Source of the DNA: Ignavibacteriales bacterium
GTDB taxonomy: Bacteria > Bacteroidota > Ignavibacteria > Ignavibacteriales > Ignavibacteriaceae
Direction of reading: 5' to 3'
Length of the DNA stretch: 36,506 bases
Assembly: GCA_020061995.1 (NCBI GenBank)
Contig: JAGUXE010000215.1
Location: 1-36,506 of the forward strand
Shown: piece by piece, positions 7,013 through 15,492 of the stretch
Numbering within the stretch: the stretch's first letter is position 1
How the letters are laid out: each line of letters starts with the position of its first letter
The notes under the pieces: generated by a model
Told to the model about the DNA's origin: nothing
The model's database searches: none
What the model saw: only the letters and a program-made list of their open reading frames with translations
Made by a program: the position numbers and the translations under genes

Positions 7013-7834
7013 CTATTGTTTAATAATTACTAAATCAACTCTTCTGTTAGTTGCTCTTCCCTCTATTGTTTCATTCGATTCAAGTGGGCGATATTCAGCA
7101 TATCCTACAATTGAAACTTTATCAGGAGATAATTTCTCACTGTCTATCAGGTAATATGCAGTATTCAAAGCTCTTGCGACAGACAAATGCCAGTTCGATC
7201 TGAAAAGGCTTGAATTAATCGGGATATTATCAGTATGCCCTTCAATTCTTATATCATTAGGCAAAACAGCTATAATTGCAGCTAATTTACTTAGCACCAA
7301 TTTTGAATTATTATTTAATTCCGCACTCCCCGAAGGAAAAATGATATCTTCCAATATATGAATTGTAATTCCACGTTCATTTTCCTCAAGCCTCAAATTT
7401 GCTTCATACTGGTTATCTTTAATCAGCTGATTGACATCTTGCTTAATTTTGTCATAAGGTGATATTTCAAATTTAGGAGACTCATTTTGTATTGGAATAA
7501 TCTTATCAGTTCCCTCACTTCCAAAAACAGTTCCCATAGCCGTAATCATTTTTTCATACTTAAGAACATCAATGTTAGAGGCTGCATATAAAATAATAAA
7601 TAAACCCAAAAGAAGAGTAATCAAATCGGCATATGTTATTAAATAACGATCCTTTTCACCTTCTTCGGCAAAAGGATTAAATTCGTTATCTACTAACTTA
7701 GCATTCTTTCTTGTTCTTTTTGCGGGAGCATGCTTACCAGGCGGGCTCGCATCATTGAGGGAATTTCCCCACTTTGCAAAGCCAATACTCCCTGAAGTGA
7801 GAGCTCCATCATATTTTTCTCTTCTTGATGACAT
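7013..7834 (-). CDS. motB: Stator protein MotB, first copy
   Basis: 273 aa as read from ATG 7834. A transmembrane helix with the ion-binding Asp lies at about 66-88 (ITYADLITLLLGLFIILYA, D70 in this numbering), and the OmpA-like peptidoglycan-binding domain follows (EGHTDNIPI, LSVARALNTAYYL, GRATNRRVDLVI). The helix resembles Bacillus-type MotB/MotS. The start is odd: the only ATG, GTG or TTG before the helix in this frame is at 7834, which lies 142 nt inside motA and has no Shine-Dalgarno. The first 47 residues are therefore dual-coded with the MotA C-terminus and may not be real; a non-canonical start or a sequence error is possible. The functional domains are complete. Confidence 0.9.
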   Translation of the reverse strand: MSSRREKYDGALTSGSIGFAKWGNSLNDASPPGKHAPAKRTRKNAKLVDNEFNPFAEEGEKDRYLITYADLITLLLGLFIILYAASNIDVLKYEKMITAMGTVFGSEGTDKIIPIQNESPKFEISPYDKIKQDVNQLIKDNQYEANLRLEENERGITIHILEDIIFPSGSAELNNNSKLVLSKLAAIIAVLPNDIRIEGHTDNIPINSSLFRSNWHLSVARALNTAYYLIDSEKLSPDKVSIVGYAEYRPLESNETIEGRATNRRVDLVIIKQ

Positions 7835-8466
7835 TTTTTAAGTTTATCGCTAATTGGTAACCAAATTAAGTTTGCACTGAAAACACCCCAAAGGGTAGCA
7901 ATAAATGCAGTTGCAATATTTTTAATTAAGAGATTGGGATCTCCTCCGGCATTTGCTAAGGTCATAATTAATCCCATCACTGTCCCCAGTATTCCCATGG
8001 TTGGGGCATATCCACCCATTTTTGAAAAGATGAAAATATTCGAGTAATGTCTCTCCTGCATTGATTTCATTTCGATTTCTGCAAGATATTCAATTGAATC
8101 CGGGTCATTTCCGTCGATTGCATTTCTAATTAATTTTTGACAGAAATAATACTCTATTCTACCCAATTCTTTCTCGATTGCAAGCAATCCTTCTTTTCTT
8201 GATCTGTTAGAAAAATCCACAAATGTTTCTATAAGTCCTTCAAGTTTGTATTGTCTCGGGAAATATGCCAATTTCATTAATCCCCAGATGTTCAAGAATT
8301 TGTCAAATCCAAATCCGATGATTACCGCTGCAAAAGTGCCACCAAAGACAATAACTATCGGAGGAATAAGGAATAATGCTTTTATTGAGCCACCTTCCAA
8401 AAAGAAGGCACCGAAAATCGATACAAATCCTAATATTAAACCGTTTACTGATCCAAATTTTCGCAT
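7693..8466 (-). CDS. motA: Stator protein MotA, first copy
   Basis: 257 aa with four predicted membrane segments (about 7-24, 30-50, 150-170, 182-203). Motifs include GGYAPTMGILGTVMGLIMTL and IATAFIATLWGVFSANLIWLPI, typical of the shorter MotA/MotP/PomA-like class, with a normal C-terminus (LQGVLALQSGEIPSMMRARL). MotA and MotB form the 5:2 stator that drives rotation against FliG. ATG 8466 overlaps the flgL stop by one base, so the stator is expressed with the late hook-associated genes. Its last 142 nt overlap the reading frame of the adjacent motB. The coupling ion cannot be decided from the sequence. Confidence 0.95.
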   Translation of the reverse strand: MRKFGSVNGLILGFVSIFGAFFLEGGSIKALFLIPPIVIVFGGTFAAVIIGFGFDKFLNIWGLMKLAYFPRQYKLEGLIETFVDFSNRSRKEGLLAIEKELGRIEYYFCQKLIRNAIDGNDPDSIEYLAEIEMKSMQERHYSNIFIFSKMGGYAPTMGILGTVMGLIMTLANAGGDPNLLIKNIATAFIATLWGVFSANLIWLPISDKLKKCHQEEKNMMELSLQGVLALQSGEIPSMMRARLVSMLPQKEQERMLS

Positions 8467-9719
8467 TACATGTAATCCAATATTGATCTTGGAAGTATCA
8501 TTGAAGCAACTTTATTTGCAAATTGAAGAGCATAATCTTGCTGCTGTAATTCCATTATGGCTTTAGCAAGATCAACTTCATTAACCGAAGCAGTCAGATT
8601 TTCGAAATTATCCATTTGGTTATTCAACATTTCTTCGGTATTAGTAAGTTGATTAATTGTTGATCCAACCTCTGATATTTTATCTAAAAGATGTTTAGCA
8701 AAATCATTTATGATATTAATTTGTGGCTGATCAGGGATAATTCCATTTTTAATATTCTCTCGAAGAGTAATCAAAGTGTTAAAAATGTCCATCTTTTGAT
8801 TCGCCGAGCTTGTGATTGATGAAGCCTCATTCTTCTCTTTTATCCCACGATAATCAAGTGAAAAATTTATTTTCTTTTCGGGCACATCTATCAATAACAT
8901 GTTGGGCGAGGTGCCATCCATCGAAATCATAGATCCATTATTCGGGTTAAAGACTAACTCTTTTGTAGATGGCGGAGTGGAATAAATTGAATTCCCATCC
9001 GCATCAATAATATCATAACTGAACTGATAAGTATTATCTGAAGTTTTAGTATATGATGAACTCATTGTATAACTGTTCCCATAAACGTCATAAACTTCTT
9101 GAGAGCTGGAAGATGTTGTACCACTTACGGCACTACTATCAAGAATACCTGATTGTGAAACTATAGTGCCGAATAAATCCCTTCCGGTAATATTAACCTG
9201 TTGAGACATGCTGTTTGATATTTTGACTTTTTGTTCGCCCGTTACATTACTTTTAATATCGATAGTCATTCCATCACCGCTCTTAGCAAATGGGGCAGAC
9301 GAAAAATCGGTTCCTCCAAAAATGTATTTGCCATCTGATTGAATATTTGCTAAATCGAGAAGAATGTTTAATGATTTATCTAATTGATCACTGTAAAGAG
9401 CTAAATTACCCTGATTAATTGGATTAATTAATTCAGTAAGTTTTACCATTGCATTTGTAACTTCATTGCTCATTGAATCCATTACAAAAAGTGTTTCATC
9501 TAAAAATGTACGGCTCTTATTGATATTATTGATGTACGTTTTAGTTGATTCCATTTGATCACTAATTCTTATTAATGTTGATGTCCCTGCCGGCGAATCA
9601 GATGGACTATTAATTTTCTTCAATGTAGCTATTTGCGTTTGCAATTTATTCATCTTTGCTTTTGAACTATTCAAATTATTCAGATAACTGTTCGAAAGCA
9701 TTTGGTCTGTAATTCTCAT
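8466..9719 (-). CDS. flgL: Flagellar hook-filament junction protein FlgL (HAP3)
   Basis: 417 aa. The N-terminus (MRITDQMLSNSYLNNLNSSK, then INSPSDSPAGTSTLIRI) is the flagellin-like coiled-coil start of FlgL, and the C-terminus (VNEVDLAKAIMELQQQDYAL...) is the matching helix that ends near the carboxyl end. FlgL sits between FlgK and the filament. The central ~250 residues (Ser/Thr-rich, with a DIIDADGNSIYSTPP segment) are the surface-exposed variable domain and make it longer than the 317-aa Salmonella protein. There is no signal peptide, as expected for a type III export substrate. It follows flgK with a 2-nt gap and shares one base with motA. Confidence 0.95.
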   Translation of the reverse strand: MRITDQMLSNSYLNNLNSSKAKMNKLQTQIATLKKINSPSDSPAGTSTLIRISDQMESTKTYINNINKSRTFLDETLFVMDSMSNEVTNAMVKLTELINPINQGNLALYSDQLDKSLNILLDLANIQSDGKYIFGGTDFSSAPFAKSGDGMTIDIKSNVTGEQKVKISNSMSQQVNITGRDLFGTIVSQSGILDSSAVSGTTSSSSQEVYDVYGNSYTMSSSYTKTSDNTYQFSYDIIDADGNSIYSTPPSTKELVFNPNNGSMISMDGTSPNMLLIDVPEKKINFSLDYRGIKEKNEASSITSSANQKMDIFNTLITLRENIKNGIIPDQPQINIINDFAKHLLDKISEVGSTINQLTNTEEMLNNQMDNFENLTASVNEVDLAKAIMELQQQDYALQFANKVASMILPRSILDYM

Positions 9720-9721
9720 AA

Positions 9722-11080
9722 TTATACCATGTTAATTATAGTTTGGAGCATTTCATCAGCTATTTTCACCAATTTGGCTGAAGCATCATATGAACGCTGA
9801 AACCTTATTATGTTTGTCATTTCTTCATCAATCGAGACACCTGAATAAGAGGCTTTTTGTTCTTCAAGTTTATCTAATACAATTTTATTTGATTCAGCAA
9901 AATAAGATGCTGTGGATTTTTCATTTCCGATTTCACTAATTAGTGAAGTGTAATGTTCTAATAGAGTTGCGCCGTTCAACATTTTTTTGGAACTCAATTC
10001 GGCAATTTGAACAGATATATCGCCATTACCATTTGTACCGTTTGCGGAAGCGGCAATATTTCTAGGGTCTCTTAAAATATCTTCATTAATTATGAGTTCA
10101 CCTGAATTATAACTGGAAAAGAAATTAATATTGGTTTCTTGGGGAGATCCTATGGTAAAACCTTTTGAATGAATAGTATTAACCGAATCAATCAGTGCGG
10201 TCATTACTTCATCAAGTGTATTCATGTATTTAGGAATTTTGTTTGAATATACATCTGCTAACGCAAACAATTCTCCTCCGTTCAACATAGCAGAAGCTTG
10301 TCCTCCAACGGATTTGATCGTTAAATCACCATTCGTTTGTAAAGGTGAAAACTCAACACTAATGAAACGATCCGCGGCATGAATTCCTCCTATTGAAACA
10401 CTTGCGGAATTAGCTGTATCATAAGTAACATTAATATTAGCCAGTTTACTTAATTCATCAAGAAGTATATCACGTCTGTCAATTAACTCATTTGCCTCTG
10501 TTCCTTTTACTGAGTACTCAAAAATTTGGGCGTTAAGTTGTTGAACATCTTTTAAATATTGATTAAGCATTTTTGTTTTGTCGGCAAATTCTGATCTTAT
10601 ATCTGTCTTAATTGTACTTAAATACTCATCAATACTTTTACTTTTTGAGGACAACTGTTGAGCTGCTTGGATTACAGAATGTCTTAATGGAATTGAATTA
10701 GGAGTAACCGACAATTCTTGCCATGAATTAAAAAACTTCGAAATTAAATTTGAGACTCCCAATTCGCTCGGTTCTGAATAAATTTGTTCTATTTGACCGA
10801 TTAATTCTGATTGCTTATTACTTCCATAATACTTTTGATTTGTAGTCCTGATTTGTACATCGGTAAGATTATCACGAACTCTTAATACCTCGGTAAGTTT
10901 AACGCCGGTACCCCACATGATACCGCCAACCATTTCAGATTTTTCTGAACCAAAGACTACTTGTTGCCTTGTAAAATCTTTGTTTGAAGCATTTACAACA
11001 TTATTCGACGTAACATCAAGCGCTTGTCTGTAAACACTTAAACTTCGTCTTGCAATATCAAATACTCTGCTAATGGCCAT
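9722..11080 (-). CDS. flgK: Flagellar hook-associated protein FlgK (HAP1)
   Basis: 452 aa. The N-terminal rod/hook-type motif is present (ARRSLSVYRQALDVTSNNVVNASNKDFTRQQV, split here as SNNVVNASNKDFTRQ), as is the conserved C-terminal helix (IIRFQRSYDASAKLVKIADEMLQTI). FlgK forms the first layer of the hook-filament junction. Mid-protein motifs (SELGVSNLISKFFNSWQEL, QLNAQIFEYSVKGTEANELIDRRD) match the family. It is on the short side (Salmonella FlgK is 553 aa), meaning a reduced outer domain. It is preceded 2 nt away by its export chaperone gene flgN and followed by flgL. Confidence 0.95.
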   Translation of the reverse strand: MAISRVFDIARRSLSVYRQALDVTSNNVVNASNKDFTRQQVVFGSEKSEMVGGIMWGTGVKLTEVLRVRDNLTDVQIRTTNQKYYGSNKQSELIGQIEQIYSEPSELGVSNLISKFFNSWQELSVTPNSIPLRHSVIQAAQQLSSKSKSIDEYLSTIKTDIRSEFADKTKMLNQYLKDVQQLNAQIFEYSVKGTEANELIDRRDILLDELSKLANINVTYDTANSASVSIGGIHAADRFISVEFSPLQTNGDLTIKSVGGQASAMLNGGELFALADVYSNKIPKYMNTLDEVMTALIDSVNTIHSKGFTIGSPQETNINFFSSYNSGELIINEDILRDPRNIAASANGTNGNGDISVQIAELSSKKMLNGATLLEHYTSLISEIGNEKSTASYFAESNKIVLDKLEEQKASYSGVSIDEEMTNIIRFQRSYDASAKLVKIADEMLQTIINMV

Positions 11081-11082
11081 TG

Positions 11083-11535
11083 TTATATTTTTCTATCAAA
11101 AATTTTGTGTTGCTTTACACCATATAAAGCCGTGATGGTGTCTTTAATGAATTTACGCGAATGCTCTATTAAATAACTATTCTGTTGATTAAGGTTATTT
11201 ATTTCATAAGCCAAAAGAATTATCTGATTCCGCACCTTAAACATAGTTTCGTAATTCGGGTCATTATTAGTTTTCATAATTTTAAGAAACTCATTTACCG
11301 ATGGAGTTTCAAGCGAAATTCCTTCTTTACCTGCGAGAGAAACAATCTCATTAATTCTATCTCTTTCATTAGTACGAATTCTATTAAGAATTCTTTCCTC
11401 TTCCTCAATTGCTTTTTCAATTTCAGAAATTACATTTTTTACAATTGCTTTCTGTTGAAGGATCATTGCTTCCTTAAGGGAATGAAGATTATGCAATTGA
11501 TTGACAAGCAGTTCAAAAAGTTTTTTAGTTTCCAT
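11083..11535 (-). CDS. flgN: FlgN-type export chaperone for FlgK/FlgL
   Basis: 150 aa, almost entirely helical and charged, with heptad-like patterning (KELFELLVNQLHNLHSLKEAML-type start; EIEKAIEEEERILNRIRTNERDRI). This matches the FlgN-family coiled-coil fold; sequence conservation in that family is low, so position carries weight. The gene directly precedes flgK and flgL, whose products are the known FlgN clients. FlgN keeps them unfolded and delivers them to the export gate. No FlgM gene, its frequent neighbour, is found beside it. Confidence 0.82.
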   Translation of the reverse strand: METKKLFELLVNQLHNLHSLKEAMILQQKAIVKNVISEIEKAIEEEERILNRIRTNERDRINEIVSLAGKEGISLETPSVNEFLKIMKTNNDPNYETMFKVRNQIILLAYEINNLNQQNSYLIEHSRKFIKDTITALYGVKQHKIFDRKI

Positions 11536-11539
11536 TATA

Positions 11540-12352
11540 TCAACTTTCTAAATGATTTAAATAACCGATAACACGTGTAACATAATTTTTAGTCTCTTCA
11601 AAAGGAGGAATCCCTTTATACTTATTTACATTTCCTGGTCCGGCATTATAAGCCGCCAAAGCTAGTTTCAAATCCCCATCATATTGTCGAAGCATTTGGG
11701 ATAAATATTTAGTCCCCCCGAAAATATTTTCTTTAGGATCAAATACATTTCTGACACCCATGTCTTTTGCAGTAGAGTCTATTAACTGCATTAATCCCTT
11801 AGCTTTTGCAGTTGAAACTGCTGATTCTTTCCCGGCTGATTCAGCCAGGATTACTGATCTTATAATATTTTTATCAACTCCAAATTCTCTTGATGCGTCC
11901 TGAATATGATCTTCGAAACGATTTACTCGTTTTAATGATTCCATGCTTGGTCGAATACCCGTTCCGAATCCGTCTGTATTATTAATTTTGATTTTCTCAA
12001 ATCTCTGCATCGGTTTAACTTTAAGATTCAACAAATCGTCATTCGACAGTTTTTCACCGGTTAATTTGAAATAAATCATTTCCGCAATTCCCAAACCTTT
12101 ACCCTGCGACATTTTCGAAGAAATTTCACTTTGAAAAATCGTGTCGAAATATTCTCCCCCCATACTTTCTTCACCGAAAAAACCATCTGTTGTTTGAGTC
12201 ATACTCTTTAACATCATTGACGTTAACAAACTTTCAAAATCTCTAGCTGCTTTTGCATATTTAGCCTTTTCCATCGGAGTTTTTTCGACTCCTTTTTGAG
12301 GCTCTGCAATGTGTTTTTGCTCGTTTGATATTTTAAGATTAATACTTTCCAT
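11540..12352 (-). CDS. flgJ: FlgJ: rod-binding domain fused to lytic transglycosylase
   Basis: 270 aa. Residues about 30-100 are the FlgJ rod-binding/scaffold domain (AARDFESLLTSMMLKSM, GGEYFDTIFQSEISSKM, GLGIAEMIY). Residues about 145-268 are a lysozyme-like SLT domain with predicted catalytic Glu171 (ILAESAG), the KGLMQL motif at 185-190, and AYNAGPGNV near the end. The protein thus cuts peptidoglycan so that the rod can pass. Salmonella FlgJ instead carries a glucosaminidase-type C-domain, so this is the transglycosylase variant. There is no signal peptide; in known systems FlgJ is exported by the flagellar secretion apparatus. It lies between flgI and flgN, 1 nt after flgI. Confidence 0.93.
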   Translation of the reverse strand: MESINLKISNEQKHIAEPQKGVEKTPMEKAKYAKAARDFESLLTSMMLKSMTQTTDGFFGEESMGGEYFDTIFQSEISSKMSQGKGLGIAEMIYFKLTGEKLSNDDLLNLKVKPMQRFEKIKINNTDGFGTGIRPSMESLKRVNRFEDHIQDASREFGVDKNIIRSVILAESAGKESAVSTAKAKGLMQLIDSTAKDMGVRNVFDPKENIFGGTKYLSQMLRQYDGDLKLALAAYNAGPGNVNKYKGIPPFEETKNYVTRVIGYLNHLES

Positions 12353-12353
12353 A

Positions 12354-13448
12354 TTAGATTATAACCAAATCAGCTATTAATGCGCCTGCTTCTTTTAAAG
12401 CCTGAAAGATTGCTATAATATCTTTAGGTGATACTTTTAATGAGTTTAATGCCGCTGCAACTTCCTGTACGTTTGAAGCCCCTTCAATTGCTATAGCTCT
12501 TGATGAATCTTGTGTTGCATAGGGAATTAGATTATTAAAAACTTCTGTATTTCCTCTGGAAAAAGCACCCGGTTGCGAAATAATCGGATTCGATCTTATT
12601 GCAATATTCAAACTGCCGTGAGAAATGGTTACTGCCTTAATAATAACACTGCTTCCGGCAACAACCGTTCCTGTTTTTTCATTTAGAACAACTTTAGCAA
12701 GATAGTCTGTCTCAACAGTAAGCCCTTCAAGTTCAGATAGGAAGTTTACAATATTGTTTTGATTAGCTAATGGAACGACAATTTTTATTTCTGATGCATC
12801 TACCGATTTTGCCACATCTGTTCCAAATTTTGCATTGATAGCATTTGTAACATTATTGGAAGTTGTTAAGTCAGGTGATTTTAAAAATAGATTTACCTCT
12901 TCTGTGTTTTGAGAAGCTACCGGAAGTGCTTCTTTTAAAATTCCCCCCTGAGGAACTCTCCCTGCCAATGTGTGATTTTTGCCAATACGATTTCCTGTAG
13001 GTGTATTAAAATCAAATCCGCCAACAGACATAGGACCCTGTGCATAACCATATACAAAGCCGCTCATACCGGACATTGGTGTCATTAGTAAGGTTCCGCC
13101 GAGAAGACTAACAGCATCTCCCAATGATGAAACAGTTACATCAAATTTTGCTCCCGGTTTCAAATATGAATTAAGCGTCGCGGTAACCATTACAGCTGCA
13201 ACATTTTTTGTTTTTATATCAGTCTGAGGAACAGTTATTCCAAATCGCTTTAGCATACTGGTAATAGATTGAATAGTGAATTGTGCTCTATGGCTATCAC
13301 CTGTTCCGGCTAATCCAACCACTATTCCGTAACCAATTATTTGTTCGGCATCATCTCCTGCAATGTAAGCAATGTCTTTTATGCGTTGACCATTGATTGT
13401 TGAAATCAGGATTGTTAAAAGTATAAATATTCTAATTGCTGTTTTCAT
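12354..13448 (-). CDS. flgI: Flagellar P-ring protein FlgI
   Basis: 364 aa. A Sec signal peptide (AIRIFILLTILISTING) precedes the conserved start RIKDIAYIAGDDAEQIIGYGIVVGLAGTGD. Further family motifs are NVAAVMVTATL, KPGAKFDVTVSSLGDA, GGTLLMTPM and NTPTGNRIGKNHTLAGRVP. The length matches the family (~365). FlgI forms the periplasmic P-ring bushing around the rod and shows that the cell has a peptidoglycan layer beneath an outer membrane. It sits after flgH and before flgJ, the usual P/L-ring grouping. Confidence 0.97.
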   Translation of the reverse strand: MKTAIRIFILLTILISTINGQRIKDIAYIAGDDAEQIIGYGIVVGLAGTGDSHRAQFTIQSITSMLKRFGITVPQTDIKTKNVAAVMVTATLNSYLKPGAKFDVTVSSLGDAVSLLGGTLLMTPMSGMSGFVYGYAQGPMSVGGFDFNTPTGNRIGKNHTLAGRVPQGGILKEALPVASQNTEEVNLFLKSPDLTTSNNVTNAINAKFGTDVAKSVDASEIKIVVPLANQNNIVNFLSELEGLTVETDYLAKVVLNEKTGTVVAGSSVIIKAVTISHGSLNIAIRSNPIISQPGAFSRGNTEVFNNLIPYATQDSSRAIAIEGASNVQEVAAALNSLKVSPKDIIAIFQALKEAGALIADLVII

Positions 13449-13455
13449 AAATCAC

Positions 13456-14025
13456 CTAAAAAAGCCAATGAAATAATTTTGTCAACCAACCGGGGGACTG
13501 CGATTTATCAATCATTCCCTTACCCTCAAAAAGGATTTCGGATTCAGAAATGTTGTACGATAATACCGAGTTATCAGCCATAATATCTGATGTTCTGACG
13601 ATTCCCCTAATTTTAATAATTTGTTCTTCGCCATTGATAACTATTTTTTTACTCCCTTTTATAAAAAGATTTCCGTTAGACAAAACTGAATCAATTGTCG
13701 CGCTGATTTTTGTTTTGATAACTCCGGAAGTTTTAGTTGAACCTGAACCGCTAAATCGGTTGCCGGAACCTAAACCAAAATCAGCAGTAGGGAGTTGATT
13801 TTTGCCTAATCCACCAGACATATCAAAACCGATATCGCTTTGTCTTCCGGTGGATGTTTCGGCATTATTGGAAGCTAGTGAAGACTCAACAACCAAAATT
13901 GTTATCGCATCACCGATAAATGCTGCTTTCTGATCTGAGAAAAGTGATCTTCCCGAATTGTTTCTCATGTCCTGAGAAAAGAGGGAAGCTGATAAAATCA
14001 AAAATGTTATAAATGTTGTTTTCAT
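13456..14025 (-). CDS. flgH: Flagellar L-ring protein FlgH, apparently without lipobox
   Basis: 189 aa. A signal peptide (FITFLILSASLFS) is followed by the FlgH core: SLFSDQKAAFIGDAITILVVESSLASNNAET, the Gly-rich loop, then TKISATIDSVLSNGNLFIKGSKKIVINGEEQIIKIRGIVR, listed here as motif segments ISATIDSVLSNGNLFIKG and IRGIVRTSDI. The family normally has a Cys after the signal peptide for lipidation; none exists anywhere near the N-terminus. The protein is also shorter than the ~230-aa Salmonella form, and the usual lipoprotein tether region is missing. It should still form the outer-membrane L-ring. The genes flgA and flgI flank it. Confidence 0.93.
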   Translation of the reverse strand: MKTTFITFLILSASLFSQDMRNNSGRSLFSDQKAAFIGDAITILVVESSLASNNAETSTGRQSDIGFDMSGGLGKNQLPTADFGLGSGNRFSGSGSTKTSGVIKTKISATIDSVLSNGNLFIKGSKKIVINGEEQIIKIRGIVRTSDIMADNSVLSYNISESEILFEGKGMIDKSQSPGWLTKLFHWLF

Positions 14026-14029
14026 AAAA

Positions 14030-14674
14030 TTACTCGATTATAGTAACGTTCTTTGAATCTATTATTTTTGCTTTAAATAGTTTTTTATCTTTTGATGCGA
14101 TTCTGATAATGTCGTCAACACAACCCTCTTGGCGGGCTATGGCATCAATAGAAATTACCACACTTCCATGTTGCGACTGTGCACTTATTAAATCACCGTT
14201 CTGAATGACCGGAATCTTCTCAAGTAATTCAGTAATAATTACATCACCTTTTTTAATTAATGATTTTGTCCTGAATAAATTAGGATTATCCTTTTCAGTA
14301 AGTACACTTCCTCTAATTCGGGCAACATCAACTAATTTTACTTCGATATCTTCTTCCGATAAAACCATCTTTTTATTAATATTTCTTTTTGCTGAAAGTG
14401 CATTCTCATAAAGTTTTAATTTCACTGTAATAAATGATAACGAAGAGCTTTTTCCTTTTGCTAACTTTACAGGTATATATGCAACATCATTGGAAAGTTT
14501 AAAGTCACGATCATTATCAATTACCAAGTTTTCAGTCTCTTTTGGTGCATAGGAAATTTCAAACTCATACTTCTGATAACCGGACAATTTTTGATCGAGA
14601 TAAGCTTCAATCTTTTCTTTCAATTGATCGGGTGAAGAGATAGTAAATAACAATATGAGTAAAAAGTTCAGCAC
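14030..14674 (-). CDS. flgA: P-ring assembly chaperone FlgA
   Basis: 214 aa starting at a GTG codon, 6 nt after the flgG stop, with AGAGGA as ribosome site at good spacing. A short hydrophobic signal peptide (FLLILLFTISS) is followed by the SAF-type C-terminal half: SAKRNINKKMVLSEEDIEV, LFRTKSLIKKGDVI, IPVIQNGDLISAQSQHGSVVI and AIARQEGCVDDIIRI segments are typical of FlgA. FlgA assists polymerisation of FlgI into the P-ring in the periplasm. Its place between flgG and flgH-flgI agrees. No ATG gives a better N-terminus, because the signal peptide begins right at the GTG. Confidence 0.92.
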   Translation of the reverse strand: MLNFLLILLFTISSPDQLKEKIEAYLDQKLSGYQKYEFEISYAPKETENLVIDNDRDFKLSNDVAYIPVKLAKGKSSSLSFITVKLKLYENALSAKRNINKKMVLSEEDIEVKLVDVARIRGSVLTEKDNPNLFRTKSLIKKGDVIITELLEKIPVIQNGDLISAQSQHGSVVISIDAIARQEGCVDDIIRIASKDKKLFKAKIIDSKNVTIIE

Positions 14675-14680
14675 TATATT

Positions 14681-15481
14681 TTATCCTCTTTTAAGATTGT
14701 TTGCCATCGTCATCATCTCTTCAACAGTCTTTACTGTCTTGGAATTAATTTCATAAGCACGCTGTGCGGAAATCATTGCAATCATTTCTTCAACCACATC
14801 AACATTTGATGATTCTAGAAATCCTTGATGGACTTCACCAAATCCTTCAGCACCTGGTGTTCCGATAAAAGCTTGCCCTGAAGCTTCTGATTCAGCATAT
14901 AGATTATCACCTAATGCAACTAGACCTCCTGAATTTAAAAATCTTGCGAGTTGAATATCGCCTATGGCTGCAGAGTTTCCACCGACTTCAAGCGCTACTA
15001 CAGAGCCATCTCTTGCCACTGAAATTCCCAATGTATTTTCTGTTAATGTTAATTCCGGATCAAGTAAATATCCCCCCGACGTAATGAGTTTTCCATCAGA
15101 ATTAACTTTGAAAGAACCGTCTCTTGTATAAGCAAAAGTTCCATCTGTTTTTTTTACCTGAAAAAAACCGTCTCCTTGGATTGCTATATCAAACTGATTA
15201 TTGGTAGCTGTAATATCACCCTGTTTAAAAATCTTTTGTGTAGAACCGGGTTGCACACCATTACCAACTTGAATTAAATTGGAGCCTGAAACTCTAATCC
15301 CTGAAGTGCTGGTGGCTAATGGATTAACAGATACTTCCTGGTACATCAAATCTTGAAACTCAGCTTTATTTTTCTTAAAACCGGTAGTATTCATATTGGC
15401 AATATTGTTCGATATTACTTCAATATTTATTTGTTGTGCATACATTCCGGATGCTGCTGTTCTTAAAGCTCTTGTTGACAT
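14681..15481 (-). CDS. flgG: Distal rod protein FlgG
   Basis: 266 aa. The N-terminal motif (TAASGMYAQQINIEVISNNIANMNTTGFKK, here in part as SNNIANMNTTGFKK) and the C-terminal helix (VEEMIAMISAQRAYEINSKT) are those of FlgG, and the length is the family norm (~260). Typical central motifs are GDGFFQVKKTDG and AYTRDGSFKVNSDGKL. FlgG forms the distal rod that crosses the P- and L-rings. It follows flgF with an 11-nt gap and precedes flgA. No signal peptide is present; it is exported by the flagellar type III system. Confidence 0.97.
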   Translation of the reverse strand: MSTRALRTAASGMYAQQINIEVISNNIANMNTTGFKKNKAEFQDLMYQEVSVNPLATSTSGIRVSGSNLIQVGNGVQPGSTQKIFKQGDITATNNQFDIAIQGDGFFQVKKTDGTFAYTRDGSFKVNSDGKLITSGGYLLDPELTLTENTLGISVARDGSVVALEVGGNSAAIGDIQLARFLNSGGLVALGDNLYAESEASGQAFIGTPGAEGFGEVHQGFLESSNVDVVEEMIAMISAQRAYEINSKTVKTVEEMMTMANNLKRG

Positions 15482-15492
15482 ATTATCCTCTT

